A stretch of 41,740 bases of DNA from an uncultured Fastidiosipila sp. (GTDB lineage Bacteria; Bacillota; Clostridia; Saccharofermentanales; Fastidiosipilaceae): the NCBI GenBank assembly GCA_947253875.1, contig CAMYAM010000012.1, forward strand, positions 1 to 41,740, read 5' to 3'. The notes under the pieces are model-generated. The model ran no database searches, had not been told where the DNA came from, and was given only the letters and a program-made list of their open reading frames with translations. The translations under genes and the position numbers were made by a program. Positions 25,653 to 34,712 of this stretch are shown one piece after another (position 1 is the stretch's first letter; every line of letters starts with the position of its first letter).

Positions 25653-26696
25653 TCAAGCTTTTATATACTTAGTCGCTCTTCCACTACCTACTTGTTTAAT
25701 CAAGCCCCCATCTCTTAGTTCTTTTAATGCTCTCTCAATAGTTCTACTTGAGATATCTGGACAAAGTATAACAATATCAGATTTAGATAGAGCTTCTAAG
25801 GAATTTTCAAATATCTTCATTACTCTTTCTGTCGACGTCAAAGATTTTTCTCCTATTATCTTAAATCTCTTATCACATTCACTATATGCTTTATAAACTA
25901 CTGATAACATATATTTTATAAATGGCAACTCGTCATTGGTTCCAGAATGCCAATTTTTGCTTGATGCTTGTAATTCTTCATAATACAAATCTTTCGTATC
26001 TTCGATTATCATTTCTAATGAAATATATTTTCCCACAAAAAAACCATTTTTATAAAGAAGCAGAAGTGTTAGCAGTCTTGATATTCTACCATTTCCATCA
26101 AAAAAAGGATGTATACACAAAAAATCATGAATTACAACTGGAATTAGCAACAATGGTGGTATGTTTAATTTTAAAGCTTCATTATAAGCACTAACCATTT
26201 TATCAATATAAGATTCTGTTTCCAAAGCCGATACAGGCTGAAATCTTATTATTTTTTCACCAATCTCGTTTGTTTCAACTATACTATTATCTATGCTCTT
26301 AAATTTACCCTTATGACTTTCACCAGAGTAAAAATATAGTCTATTGTGTAATGTCAAAATATTATCTTTTGTAAATTCGATATTCTCATAGTTTTCGTGA
26401 ATGATATCTAATACTTCTCTATAGCCATAAATTTCTTCTTCATTTCTATTCCTCGGTTGGCTTTTTTTCTTCATCAATTCTTCTAATCTACTATCACTTG
26501 TAGAAATTCCTTCAATTGCATTTGATGATTTTGTTGATTGGACCTTAGCAACTTCTACCATTTTTTCAAGTATATCTGAAAAATTAGCTACATATAGTTC
26601 TTGCTTTCCTTTGTATTCATATATTCTCGATATTAAATCATACATATTTGCTGGTATATTTAAACTAATTAATTTTGAATAATTAAATTCTCTCAT
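25653..26696 (-). CDS. Fic family protein, class II, with C-terminal winged helix
   Basis: 347 residues. An N-terminal Fic_N segment carries the inhibitory-helix motif SNAIEG at residues 58-63, matching (S/T)xxxE(G/N). The Fic core has HPFFDGNGR near residue 194, with catalytic His and phosphate-binding GNGR intact. The C-terminal helix-turn-helix (about 285-347, LSKSDIVILCPDISSRTIERALKEL) resembles wHTH tails of this architecture. Intact Fic enzymes usually transfer AMP from ATP to a protein hydroxyl; the inhibitory helix in cis keeps them off. The target is unknown. Palindromes around its promoter suggest the wHTH autoregulates. The start has AGGTGGTGAAGG upstream. Confidence 0.92.
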   Translation of the reverse strand: MREFNYSKLISLNIPANMYDLISRIYEYKGKQELYVANFSDILEKMVEVAKVQSTKSSNAIEGISTSDSRLEELMKKKSQPRNRNEEEIYGYREVLDIIHENYENIEFTKDNILTLHNRLYFYSGESHKGKFKSIDNSIVETNEIGEKIIRFQPVSALETESYIDKMVSAYNEALKLNIPPLLLIPVVIHDFLCIHPFFDGNGRISRLLTLLLLYKNGFFVGKYISLEMIIEDTKDLYYEELQASSKNWHSGTNDELPFIKYMLSVVYKAYSECDKRFKIIGEKSLTSTERVMKIFENSLEALSKSDIVILCPDISSRTIERALKELRDGGLIKQVGSGRATKYIKA

Positions 26697-26711
26697 GAAC
26701 CTTCACCACCT

Positions 26712-26772
26712 TTCTCGCCATTTTACTATAATTGGCGTACATAAATCAATATTGGCGAGATTATTCTCGCCA
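26712..26772 (-). promoter_or_regulatory. Fic promoter with paired GGCGAGA operators
   Basis: TGGCGAGA-TTAT-TCTCGCCA (26753-26772) is a perfect 8-bp-arm palindrome. A second, split pair (TCTCGCCA at 26713-26720 and TGGCG at 26733-26737) encloses a candidate -10. On the minus strand TTGATT, an 18-base gap, and TAAAAT form a plausible promoter between the two. The arrangement fits repression by the Fic protein's own wHTH. Confidence 0.6.
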
Positions 26773-26908
26773 TTTTAATAGATTTGGCTATGATTATTCA
26801 AGAATGACGAGATTAAATACAATTAATCATCTATTATTTCTGAAAATTCAATTGAATCTATTACCACAGCAATATATACAACTAGACTACAAACCTTGAT
26901 TACAAAGA

Positions 26909-28447
26909 TTATAAAACACTGTTAAAAACAAACTCTTCTTCCAAACTCTCTTTGCTCTGATCCTGCAAAATTCCCATGAAGAACCAGAAGAATATCGACA
27001 TAAAGTTCATTGTGTAAAGCAAGCGTGTTTCAACTAAATCAATAATTATAAATGCAATAACTAGCGCATAAATTATTATCATAGAGAAATTCAGGGAGTG
27101 CTTCAAATTATACTGTAAATAAAACATCCTAATAATATTCAAATTTTGGAAAAAGAAATATATTAGAAATACTATTAATCCCAAAAAGCCTGAAGCTCCA
27201 ACAATTGAAATCAACGTGCTGTGGATACCCCCTGCCTGGATCTCTGCTTTGGCAGTTGGTGATTCTACTGCAGCAGAAACTTCTTCAATTACTCCAGAAT
27301 ATGAAACACCAAGTAAAGGCTTATCATTTAGTAATTTAATAGTTTCTAACCAAAACAAAATTCTGCCTCTATTTGGATCAACTAGTTGCGCAGCTGTACT
27401 GCGTTCTGGAGAAATTTTCTTCAAGGCTTCAGACTCTATAAATATTCCAGACTTCTTATTTTTTATCTTAACATTTAAGTTACTGTCAATTCTCTCAATC
27501 GCACTATCTGTATCCACAGGTATTCTCATCATGTATGGCCTAATGAAGAAAGTACTACTGACAATCACTACTGATAAGCAAATTGATAGTATCGCTGCAA
27601 TTGCAAAAGCTTTTGCCTTATCTACTGAGAGCTTATTTTGGTCACATTTATCAATATCTCCGAATTTTTTGCGCATGAGATTAATCTGAAAATTATAAAC
27701 CGCTGCTAAAATCACAAAGAAAGAGAACACTGCTAATCCAATCAATGCAGATCTACTGTGAGCCAGCACTATATAAAGATATTGAATAACAATATTGACA
27801 ACATTAATGATTTTGGCGATCTTACGATTTGCGTAAGCGATGAAGTACAGTGAAAAGGCTATACTGATAATAGCCAAAGCTGCACCAGCATTCGGGTTGA
27901 AGAACCCCCACAATCTATTACTTGTATTATCGAATCCTATGACGTAAATCTGACTTACCTGAACTCTGATTCCTAGAATAAACATAATCAAGCTTAGTAT
28001 GTTTACTGACATGGTGAAAATTACCAGAACTGCTCCAAGTTGTTTGAAGAAACTTTTCTTGTGTTCCATATTGTTTGTTGTAAAGCGATCATAAATCAAA
28101 TAAAACTGCAGAAACATATACATTAAAGTCTGTAGGTTTGCCCCTGTATTATATTGATGGTTAATAAATACCGAAACTAAGTTCAAACCCCAGAACACAG
28201 TCAAAGCTAAAAGTTCTTTATCTCCGGAAAAACTCAAACGCCTTTTACTGCTATTTTCATAGATTTTACTCTCACCTGAAGTAAATCTACTTATAACAAA
28301 AAGCACGCCTATAGAGAACACTACAACATTTATCGTGCTCGTAATAAAGGCATAATCGTGAGCTTCATTAAGTAGTGAACACAGAAGCAGTATCCAAAAA
28401 TATAAAGAGTAAATTTTAAACTCATTAAAAGTTTTTTTTACATTCAT
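26909..28447 (-). CDS. O-antigen ligase/polymerase-like membrane protein
   Basis: 512 residues, about twelve membrane helices, with a large extracytoplasmic loop (about residues 300-395) and the AHSRSALIGL motif typical of WaaL/Wzy-type proteins (PF04932). It may polymerise repeat units, or ligate the finished polymer to a carrier or wall component. A second, shorter Wzy-like protein exists at 32321-33571, so the two probably divide these roles. AGGA with a six-base spacer precedes the ATG, and ugd lies 66 bases upstream on the same strand. Confidence 0.75.
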   Translation of the reverse strand: MNVKKTFNEFKIYSLYFWILLLCSLLNEAHDYAFITSTINVVVFSIGVLFVISRFTSGESKIYENSSKRRLSFSGDKELLALTVFWGLNLVSVFINHQYNTGANLQTLMYMFLQFYLIYDRFTTNNMEHKKSFFKQLGAVLVIFTMSVNILSLIMFILGIRVQVSQIYVIGFDNTSNRLWGFFNPNAGAALAIISIAFSLYFIAYANRKIAKIINVVNIVIQYLYIVLAHSRSALIGLAVFSFFVILAAVYNFQINLMRKKFGDIDKCDQNKLSVDKAKAFAIAAILSICLSVVIVSSTFFIRPYMMRIPVDTDSAIERIDSNLNVKIKNKKSGIFIESEALKKISPERSTAAQLVDPNRGRILFWLETIKLLNDKPLLGVSYSGVIEEVSAAVESPTAKAEIQAGGIHSTLISIVGASGFLGLIVFLIYFFFQNLNIIRMFYLQYNLKHSLNFSMIIIYALVIAFIIIDLVETRLLYTMNFMSIFFWFFMGILQDQSKESLEEEFVFNSVL

Positions 28448-28513
28448 GATAAATCCTAAAGGTTCTAACTCTCAAATTCAATAATTAATGCTAACTATTC
28501 TCTCAATTCCGAA

Positions 28514-29683
28514 TTAATCTCTCTTGAACAGGTCACGAGTGTAGACTTTGTCTTTGACATCAGCAAGCTCTGAGCTATATCTGTTTGTAACAATAATATC
28601 TGACATTTTTTTAAACTCTTCAAGATCATCAATAATCTCGTACTTATAGATATTGTCTTTTTCTTGCAACATAGGCTCATATAATACAACTCTAATACCT
28701 TCAGCTCTTAACCTCTTCATAATCCCTAGAACTGAAGAGTTTCTATAATTATCTGAACCTGCTTTCATTGCTAATTTAAATACACCCACGACTCCTGGTT
28801 TGTGCTCAATAATTTGTTGTGCAATATAATCTTTACGCGTTCTATTAGATGAAACAATTGCTGAAATAAGCACTTCAGGAATATCTTTGTAATTAGCCCT
28901 TAATTGCTTAGTGTCTTTTGGCAAGCAGTAGCCACCGTAACCAAATGAAGGGTTGTTGTAGAAATCACCAATTCTTGGGTCTAAGCTGACACCCTTAATA
29001 ACAGCTTCTGCATCTAAGCCTTTGACCTCGGCATATGTATCCAACTCATTAAAGTACGCTACTCGCAATGCCAGGTATGTATTGGAGAAAAGTTTAATCG
29101 ACTCTGCTTCGCTAGATTCAGTAAACAATACAGGGATATCCTCATCTATGGCGCCTTCTTGCAAAAGTTCTGCAAAGCGTTTAGCTTCTGGAGTCTTGCC
29201 GCCAACAACGATACGAGATGGATGCAAGTTATCGTAGAGTGCTTTTCCTTCACGCAAAAATTCCGGGGAGAAAATTATATTATCAGCGGAATATTCTTGA
29301 CGAATACGTTCTGTATAGCCTACCGGTATTGTAGATTTTATTATGATTGTACTCTCTGGTGCAAACTCTAGTGCTTCCTGAATAACAGCCTCAACAGATT
29401 TTGTGTTGAAGAAATCTTTGTCCACATCATAGTCCGTAGGAGTTGCAATAATGACATAGTCGGCTCCTCTATAAGTTTCTGCTTTATCCATGCTTGCTTT
29501 TAGATTTAATTTTTTATTTTGTAGATAATATTCAATATCTGCATCAACTATAGGTGAAATCTTCTGGTTTACTAATTCAACTTTCTCAGCCATTAGATCG
29601 TTGGCGACAACTTCATTGTGTTGCGCTAATAGAACTGAAATTGATAGGCCGACATAACCTAATCCTACAACTGCTATTTTCAT
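28514..29683 (-). CDS. ugd: UDP-glucose 6-dehydrogenase family
   Basis: Oxidises UDP-glucose (or a related UDP-sugar) to the uronic acid with two NAD+. 389 residues. The N-terminal Rossmann motif is GLGYVGLS. Further conserved elements are FSPEFLREGKALYD, Lys197/Asn201 in SIKLFSN, and catalytic Cys253 in GYGGYCLPKDT. The short form (about 390) is like UDP-glucose rather than UDP-ManNAc enzymes, though that distinction is inferred. AGGAG precedes the ATG. It supplies a uronic acid donor for the surface polysaccharide and is divergent from the flippase gene. Confidence 0.9.
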   Translation of the reverse strand: MKIAVVGLGYVGLSISVLLAQHNEVVANDLMAEKVELVNQKISPIVDADIEYYLQNKKLNLKASMDKAETYRGADYVIIATPTDYDVDKDFFNTKSVEAVIQEALEFAPESTIIIKSTIPVGYTERIRQEYSADNIIFSPEFLREGKALYDNLHPSRIVVGGKTPEAKRFAELLQEGAIDEDIPVLFTESSEAESIKLFSNTYLALRVAYFNELDTYAEVKGLDAEAVIKGVSLDPRIGDFYNNPSFGYGGYCLPKDTKQLRANYKDIPEVLISAIVSSNRTRKDYIAQQIIEHKPGVVGVFKLAMKAGSDNYRNSSVLGIMKRLRAEGIRVVLYEPMLQEKDNIYKYEIIDDLEEFKKMSDIIVTNRYSSELADVKDKVYTRDLFKRD

Positions 29684-29775
29684 ATTTTTCTCCTACATTT
29701 ATTTCTTTGATTATAGTATTATAGCAAGAATCAATGGATTTATTATGAATTTAATTGTTTTATAAAGGTTTTAAC
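29684..29775. promoter_or_regulatory. Divergent promoter region between ugd and flippase
   Basis: A 92-bp divergent intergenic region. On the minus strand two TATAAT hexamers occur ten bases apart (in GCTATAATACTATAATC). No clear -35 at standard spacing for either direction, so individual promoters are not assigned. Confidence 0.35.
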
Positions 29776-31146
29776 ATGAAGAAAAATAAGACATTAACTG
29801 ATATTTTACAGGTAAGCTTCTCCAATATTGTTAAATTTGGGACGGGGTTTATTATAAGTTTCGTACTCCCTTACATGCTAAGTGTAGAAAATTACGGGTA
29901 TTATCGAGAGTACATACTCTATTTAAACTATATTTTCATTTTAGGATTAGGTTTCAGTGATGGTGCCTATATTAGATACGGCGGCAAGAATTTGCAAAAG
30001 CTCGATACCAAAACTATCCACGCCGATCATAACTTCGCCAGTATTATGCAAGCAATTATGTTCCTTATAATGCTTGGCATTTCTTTGACCTTACGTAATC
30101 CTATTCTAATATTCCTATCTATAGCATCGTTATTTGTTAACCTCAAGAATTACTACGACAGCATCTACAATGCTACTGGAAACTTCTCTTTGACTGCTAA
30201 ATCCAATATTCTCTCTAGTATCATTTATATTCTTACTCTACTTCTGGCAGTTTTTGCTTTTAATTCTAAATCTTTTTATTTATACATAATTTTAAACATC
30301 TCTAGTTACTTCTATTCTGTAATTATCTTGAGATACAATTTCAGAAAGACATTTGGTTTTGCTAATGGTTTAGATATTAAATCCGCAGGTGTAACAATAA
30401 GGATTGGAATCTTCATTCTAATAGCTAATATGTCAATTACTCTTATGGGAAATGCAGGCGCTCAAATTATAAATATATACTTTCCTATCGAGAGCTTTGC
30501 TCAGTTCGCCTTCCAAAATAACGTCTTAAACGTTATTCTACTTGTAGTCCATGCTATTAGTAGCGTTTTCTATAATAGAATTGCCCAAAGGTCTGACAGC
30601 AATGGTAATAAATTCATCAAATCAATTGCCTTATTGGGTGGAATTTACGCTTCACTATCATTCTTCGTATTTGCATTTATTATCAAAACTATCTTGCCAA
30701 AGTTTGTTCCATCGATTGACTTTTTAGCACTAACATTCTTGTCAATTCCATTTATTATCCTAATTAAAATTCTGATTCAAAATCTTTATAAGACAAGTAA
30801 AAGTGAATACCAATATTTCAGAGATTCAATTCTTGGAGTAGCGGTTGCATTTGCTCTGGCTTTCATAGCATATAGATTCACAGGTAAAATTCATTATGTA
30901 GCTTTTTCAACCCCTGTAAGTTATATTCTTTGGTACTTATACGCCGTTAAAGTTTCTTTCCCTGAACTCAAAAGCAGCAAAAAAGAACATGTAATTATAG
31001 CTTCCTACTTATTTGTATTCTTCATCTCTGCTTACTTAGTCAAAAATCTACTCTTAGGTACAAGTCTTTACATTATTTATCTAATGTTTTTAACATATAC
31101 CTATAGGAAAGAAATAAAATCATTAATTGCTAAAATTAAAAACTAA
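29776..31146 (+). CDS. Polysaccharide flippase, Wzx-like (oligosaccharide translocase)
   Basis: 456 residues with about twelve to fourteen membrane helices, organised like MATE/Wzx-type lipid-linked repeat-unit flippases. N-terminal 'VSFSNIVKFGTGFIISFVLP' and 'LSVENYGYYREY' segments are typical of the family. The ATG at 29776 is preferred, as AAAGG lies seven bases upstream; a TTG at 29755 has none. It would move undecaprenyl-linked repeat units across the membrane for the Wzy polymerase. It is the only polysaccharide gene here on the plus strand and converges on the glycosyltransferase at 31176. Confidence 0.85.
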   Translation: MKKNKTLTDILQVSFSNIVKFGTGFIISFVLPYMLSVENYGYYREYILYLNYIFILGLGFSDGAYIRYGGKNLQKLDTKTIHADHNFASIMQAIMFLIMLGISLTLRNPILIFLSIASLFVNLKNYYDSIYNATGNFSLTAKSNILSSIIYILTLLLAVFAFNSKSFYLYIILNISSYFYSVIILRYNFRKTFGFANGLDIKSAGVTIRIGIFILIANMSITLMGNAGAQIINIYFPIESFAQFAFQNNVLNVILLVVHAISSVFYNRIAQRSDSNGNKFIKSIALLGGIYASLSFFVFAFIIKTILPKFVPSIDFLALTFLSIPFIILIKILIQNLYKTSKSEYQYFRDSILGVAVAFALAFIAYRFTGKIHYVAFSTPVSYILWYLYAVKVSFPELKSSKKEHVIIASYLFVFFISAYLVKNLLLGTSLYIIYLMFLTYTYRKEIKSLIAKIKN

Positions 31147-31175
31147 GACTTACGTCACGTCTAAAGCATTAAGCA

Positions 31176-32291
31176 TTAACCATTAAAAATCTCATTAAGC
31201 ATGTTGTTGTAATTTTTAATCATGGCTTCCGTTGTGAATCCTTGTGTATCAAGAAGTTTTAGCAGTTCTATATTTGAAATATCAAACTCTCCTTGCTCTT
31301 CTTTGTACTGAATTATAGCCTGCTTCCATTTTTCTACGGCAGTTATCTCTGGCTCTATTGGTAGATATTTTACCAGTCCAATTTCCAGATCGACCTCTCG
31401 TGTAACTTTGTCTGAGATAATTATCGGCACACGGGCTGCTTGAGCCTCTATGGCTACGGTTGGTAAACCTTCGCTAAAAGAAGGCAACAAGATTATATCC
31501 ATATTTTTCACATAATTATAGATGTCGTCTTTTCTACCTTCTAAATGAATAAAATTTGCAAGAGATTTCTCATTTACTTTTGTTCTAAATTTCTCGCTTA
31601 ATTCGCCTTCTCCATAAGAATACAACTCAACCCTGTATGGCAAGGCATCCTGCTTAAAAGCTTCCATTATCGCAATTAAAAAATCTAAATTTTTTGCTGA
31701 ACTATGTCTACCAACATGGCCCAGTTTTATTAGGTTTGGGTCAGATTCTTCGCTCTTTTTTGTAATAAACTTACTAACATCAACTGAATTTCTAATGATA
31801 TACACGTTTTTTGTACTAGCAAAAGCATACTCAGCAGCTGCTTCACCACAAGCAATCTTCACATTAGCCAAACTATTATTAATGATTGGATTAAGCTTAT
31901 ACATTATTTTTTCTTTTGAACTTTTTTCTCTACCGTACACAAAGTCCGTCTGGTGAGAGTGTATAGCAAACTTACCATTTTTACTCTTCTTGGCATAAAA
32001 TTTAAAAGGAATTGCATGTATACCCTGTATATGTGACTCAATCAGATCAAATTTATTGTCTCTGAAAAATTCATTAAGGAATTTCAAAAAATTACGCATA
32101 CCAACAACTTTTGGTCTCGGCATGTTAATTAGCTTCACTAAATTTAATTTTTCTAGCTCCTTAAATTTGCTACCATATTCACCAAAAGACATAACTGTAT
32201 GTTGATGTAGATTGTTATTTTCTCTTATTATATTTTTAATAAAACTAGATATCCCACCACCATCTGAGCTTATAATGTGCAAAATCCTCAT
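31176..32291 (-). CDS. Glycosyltransferase, GT4 family
   Basis: 371-residue cytosolic or membrane-associated GT-B enzyme. The N-terminal acceptor-domain motif SSDGGGISSFIKNI includes the glycine loop of GT4 enzymes. The C-terminal donor domain has the HVGRHSSAKN block and PSFSEGLPTVAIEAQAARVPII, with the EX7E motif. Donor and acceptor sugars cannot be read from sequence. It is the last gene of the leftward polysaccharide operon, 29 bases after the Wzy-like gene. The GGAG upstream of its ATG is distant (about 13 bases). Confidence 0.88.
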   Translation of the reverse strand: MRILHIISSDGGGISSFIKNIIRENNNLHQHTVMSFGEYGSKFKELEKLNLVKLINMPRPKVVGMRNFLKFLNEFFRDNKFDLIESHIQGIHAIPFKFYAKKSKNGKFAIHSHQTDFVYGREKSSKEKIMYKLNPIINNSLANVKIACGEAAAEYAFASTKNVYIIRNSVDVSKFITKKSEESDPNLIKLGHVGRHSSAKNLDFLIAIMEAFKQDALPYRVELYSYGEGELSEKFRTKVNEKSLANFIHLEGRKDDIYNYVKNMDIILLPSFSEGLPTVAIEAQAARVPIIISDKVTREVDLEIGLVKYLPIEPEITAVEKWKQAIIQYKEEQGEFDISNIELLKLLDTQGFTTEAMIKNYNNMLNEIFNG

Positions 32292-32320
32292 AAATTCTGT
32301 AAAACTCCATTATTTATATT

Positions 32321-33571
32321 CTAATCACTAATAAATCTGTAGTTCTTTTCCAAAAGTAAACTGACTAAGGCATTAATAATCCATACCCACATGAAAGGAT
32401 AAATAGTACTTGGAACAACTGCCGCAATTACAAAGCAAGTGTAGAAAACTGTAGTAAAACCTAGAATCTCATTTTCAAAATGTCTTTGCATACCTTTTAA
32501 CGACTTAAATAAAGATTTAATATAACAAACAAAATATAAAGCAAAGAAAAATACTCCATACTCTACCATGGTTTCAATCCACCAATTATGCATTTGGAAA
32601 ATTCCATATACATTGTAGTAAGGCTTGTTTTCGAAGTAATAAGGAATATTGCCCGCTCCTATTCCAAACCCATTAGTATCTCTTAAATATAGGAAACCAT
32701 TTTTCATGTAATTTAATCTTTGCATTAGAGAGATATCATTGCTTTCAATATCTAAAATTTGAAGCACAAAAATCCCTGCCAACAACGCCAGACCTATAAC
32801 AGCAACATACGCAAAGTAAACAATAGTTTTGCGCCATTTATAAGATCTTATCTTGTAGAAAATATAGGCAGCAATAGCAATCATTAATGTAAGAATAGCC
32901 AGTCTAGCCTTGGATTTAAACATTAAGAAAAGATTCAAAGTGATTATTGTCCATTTGGCATATCTAGTTAAAATATTTTTACTCAAAAAGAAAATCATTA
33001 GAGAGCTAAATAGCAAGAAAATAGAGAGATCGTTAGGATTATTAAAAAATGATATGGGATTATTTTTCTCAATTAGACTTGGAATAATATCCTTATGCGT
33101 AGTGAATAGATATTTGTGAGTTAGTATTTCAAATAAAGATATCACTATATGAATCACGTTAGATACTACAAATATTCTTATTATCCTATCTAAAATTTTC
33201 CTATTTCTAATATAAACATTGATAGCAACAGTATAAATAATTGCGGTATATAGCACCAGAGTTCTCTGTAAGCTAAGTATCTTACTCTCTGCGTATAAGA
33301 TACTCAAACCTGACATTAATAGCCATACAAGAAGTATAGAGGTATAAGCAGTGAAACCTTCTCTCAATTTCACTCTTTTATTTAAAAAGTTAACTATCAA
33401 AACTAAAAACAAAGCCGAGGCATTTAGGACATGAAGATATAGCTGTTTTGGGATTGGGAAAATCGCCAACAAGACAGCAAAATAAAGTAACACCTTAATT
33501 AGTTTTTCTAAAATAAGATTATTACTTTGAGATATCTTTAAATTTTCTTCTGTATCTCTCTTTGATAGCAT
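32321..33571 (-). CDS. Wzy-like O-antigen polymerase
   Basis: 416 residues with about eleven membrane helices. The segment FFNNPNDLSIFLLFS and the later 'FMMFKSKARLAI'-like and NGFGIGAGNIP segments match O-antigen ligase/polymerase proteins. It would link repeat units flipped by Wzx into polymer. The start is ATG 33571 (a TTG codon precedes it). It overlaps the end of the upstream glycosyltransferase by 50 bases, which is large but has no better downstream ATG; a GTG further in would remove the cytosolic N-terminus. Confidence 0.8.
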   Translation of the reverse strand: MLSKRDTEENLKISQSNNLILEKLIKVLLYFAVLLAIFPIPKQLYLHVLNASALFLVLIVNFLNKRVKLREGFTAYTSILLVWLLMSGLSILYAESKILSLQRTLVLYTAIIYTVAINVYIRNRKILDRIIRIFVVSNVIHIVISLFEILTHKYLFTTHKDIIPSLIEKNNPISFFNNPNDLSIFLLFSSLMIFFLSKNILTRYAKWTIITLNLFLMFKSKARLAILTLMIAIAAYIFYKIRSYKWRKTIVYFAYVAVIGLALLAGIFVLQILDIESNDISLMQRLNYMKNGFLYLRDTNGFGIGAGNIPYYFENKPYYNVYGIFQMHNWWIETMVEYGVFFFALYFVCYIKSLFKSLKGMQRHFENEILGFTTVFYTCFVIAAVVPSTIYPFMWVWIINALVSLLLEKNYRFISD

Positions 33572-34688
33572 CAACGTTTAACTTACCTTCCAAATACTTA
33601 AGTCCTTGTTCTCTATAATTTCTATATTCGGCATCTGTAACTTTAGCCAAATTATAAATATATTTACTAAATTCATCTTTGTTATCCAATGGGATAGCTC
33701 TACCAGCATTTGTCATATTTATATCATTCCATGGTGTCTGATCACTAATAAGAACTAGAATTTTAGAAGCTAGAGCTTCAGCAATAACATGGCCAAAGTT
33801 TTCACTCAATGTTGGGAAGAAGAACAAATCATATTTGCTAAAGGTAGTAAATATATTTGCATGATCCACTAAACCTTTATAATTTACTTTGATATTACCA
33901 GGCAATTTCTGAGCAACTTCTTGGCACTCTGAATAATATTCCTCATTTTCTATCGGTCCATAGATATCATAATTTATTGTGATTTCATCAGGTATATCGG
34001 CAAGGCACTCTAAAGCATATTTAAGATTTTTCTTGCTTTGTATTCGACTGATGAAGACAAGATCCAGATGATTATCTAACTTGGTCTTATCTATTTTTTC
34101 GTAAAAATCCTCACTCGGCAAAGATGGAATATTATCTAAAATTAAAACTCTTTCATCCTTAATTTTAAGATGTTTCTTGATGTTCTCCTTCTCAAGTTCA
34201 TTAGTAGCGTGAAAGAATATATTATCCGTGTTTAAAAAGTGTCTTAAAACGGCATTATAGATTTTCTTTTTTGGCGCTTTGATAGCCAGGGCGTTATTTT
34301 CTAATTCTCCTCGAGGGGCAATGAGCATGTTGGCGTCATAGGATTTTCTAAGCTGATTAGCCAAACGTAATTGTTTCCAGGCAAAAAAACTATTTACGTA
34401 TATCAGATTTATTGAATCTAAAAATGCAAGTTTTTCTTTTATAAAATCAACGTTCTTATGCTCTTCATCTAGGTAGAGAATATTTTCTCCGTATTTACCT
34501 TTGTTAAGAGAGTTCGCTTCTATCCCCTCAATTAACTCATTGGAATTCAACTCATGAGCATTACATATAACTGTTATACTTTCAAATTCTTTTATTAGAG
34601 CTTTTACTATATTTTCGATACTTATAGCAGGTCCGCCATAAGTCTTGGCAGGGTAATATCCCCAGTTAAAAATCACTAAATTACTCAT
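33522..34688 (-). CDS. Glycosyltransferase, GT4 family
   Basis: 388-residue GT-B enzyme. The N-terminal block is NWGYYPAKTYGGPAISIENI, a signature of polysaccharide GT4 enzymes. The donor half has ISRIQSKKNLKYALE and FFPTLSENFGHVIAEAL (EX7E). GAGGGAG with a five-base spacer gives a secure start. Neighbours are the Wzz-like protein 24 bases upstream and Wzy downstream with overlap, so it is in the same operon. The sugar transferred is not predictable. Confidence 0.88.
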   Translation of the reverse strand: MSNLVIFNWGYYPAKTYGGPAISIENIVKALIKEFESITVICNAHELNSNELIEGIEANSLNKGKYGENILYLDEEHKNVDFIKEKLAFLDSINLIYVNSFFAWKQLRLANQLRKSYDANMLIAPRGELENNALAIKAPKKKIYNAVLRHFLNTDNIFFHATNELEKENIKKHLKIKDERVLILDNIPSLPSEDFYEKIDKTKLDNHLDLVFISRIQSKKNLKYALECLADIPDEITINYDIYGPIENEEYYSECQEVAQKLPGNIKVNYKGLVDHANIFTTFSKYDLFFFPTLSENFGHVIAEALASKILVLISDQTPWNDINMTNAGRAIPLDNKDEFSKYIYNLAKVTDAEYRNYREQGLKYLEGKLNVDAIKERYRRKFKDISK

Positions 34689-34712
34689 TTAAACTCCCTC
34701 ACATAACTATGA

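Noticed and set aside
26712..26772. Rho-independent terminator for the ligase-like or Fic gene
   Set aside because: The hairpin is not followed by a T-run in either direction and lies upstream of the Fic start, so an operator is more likely.
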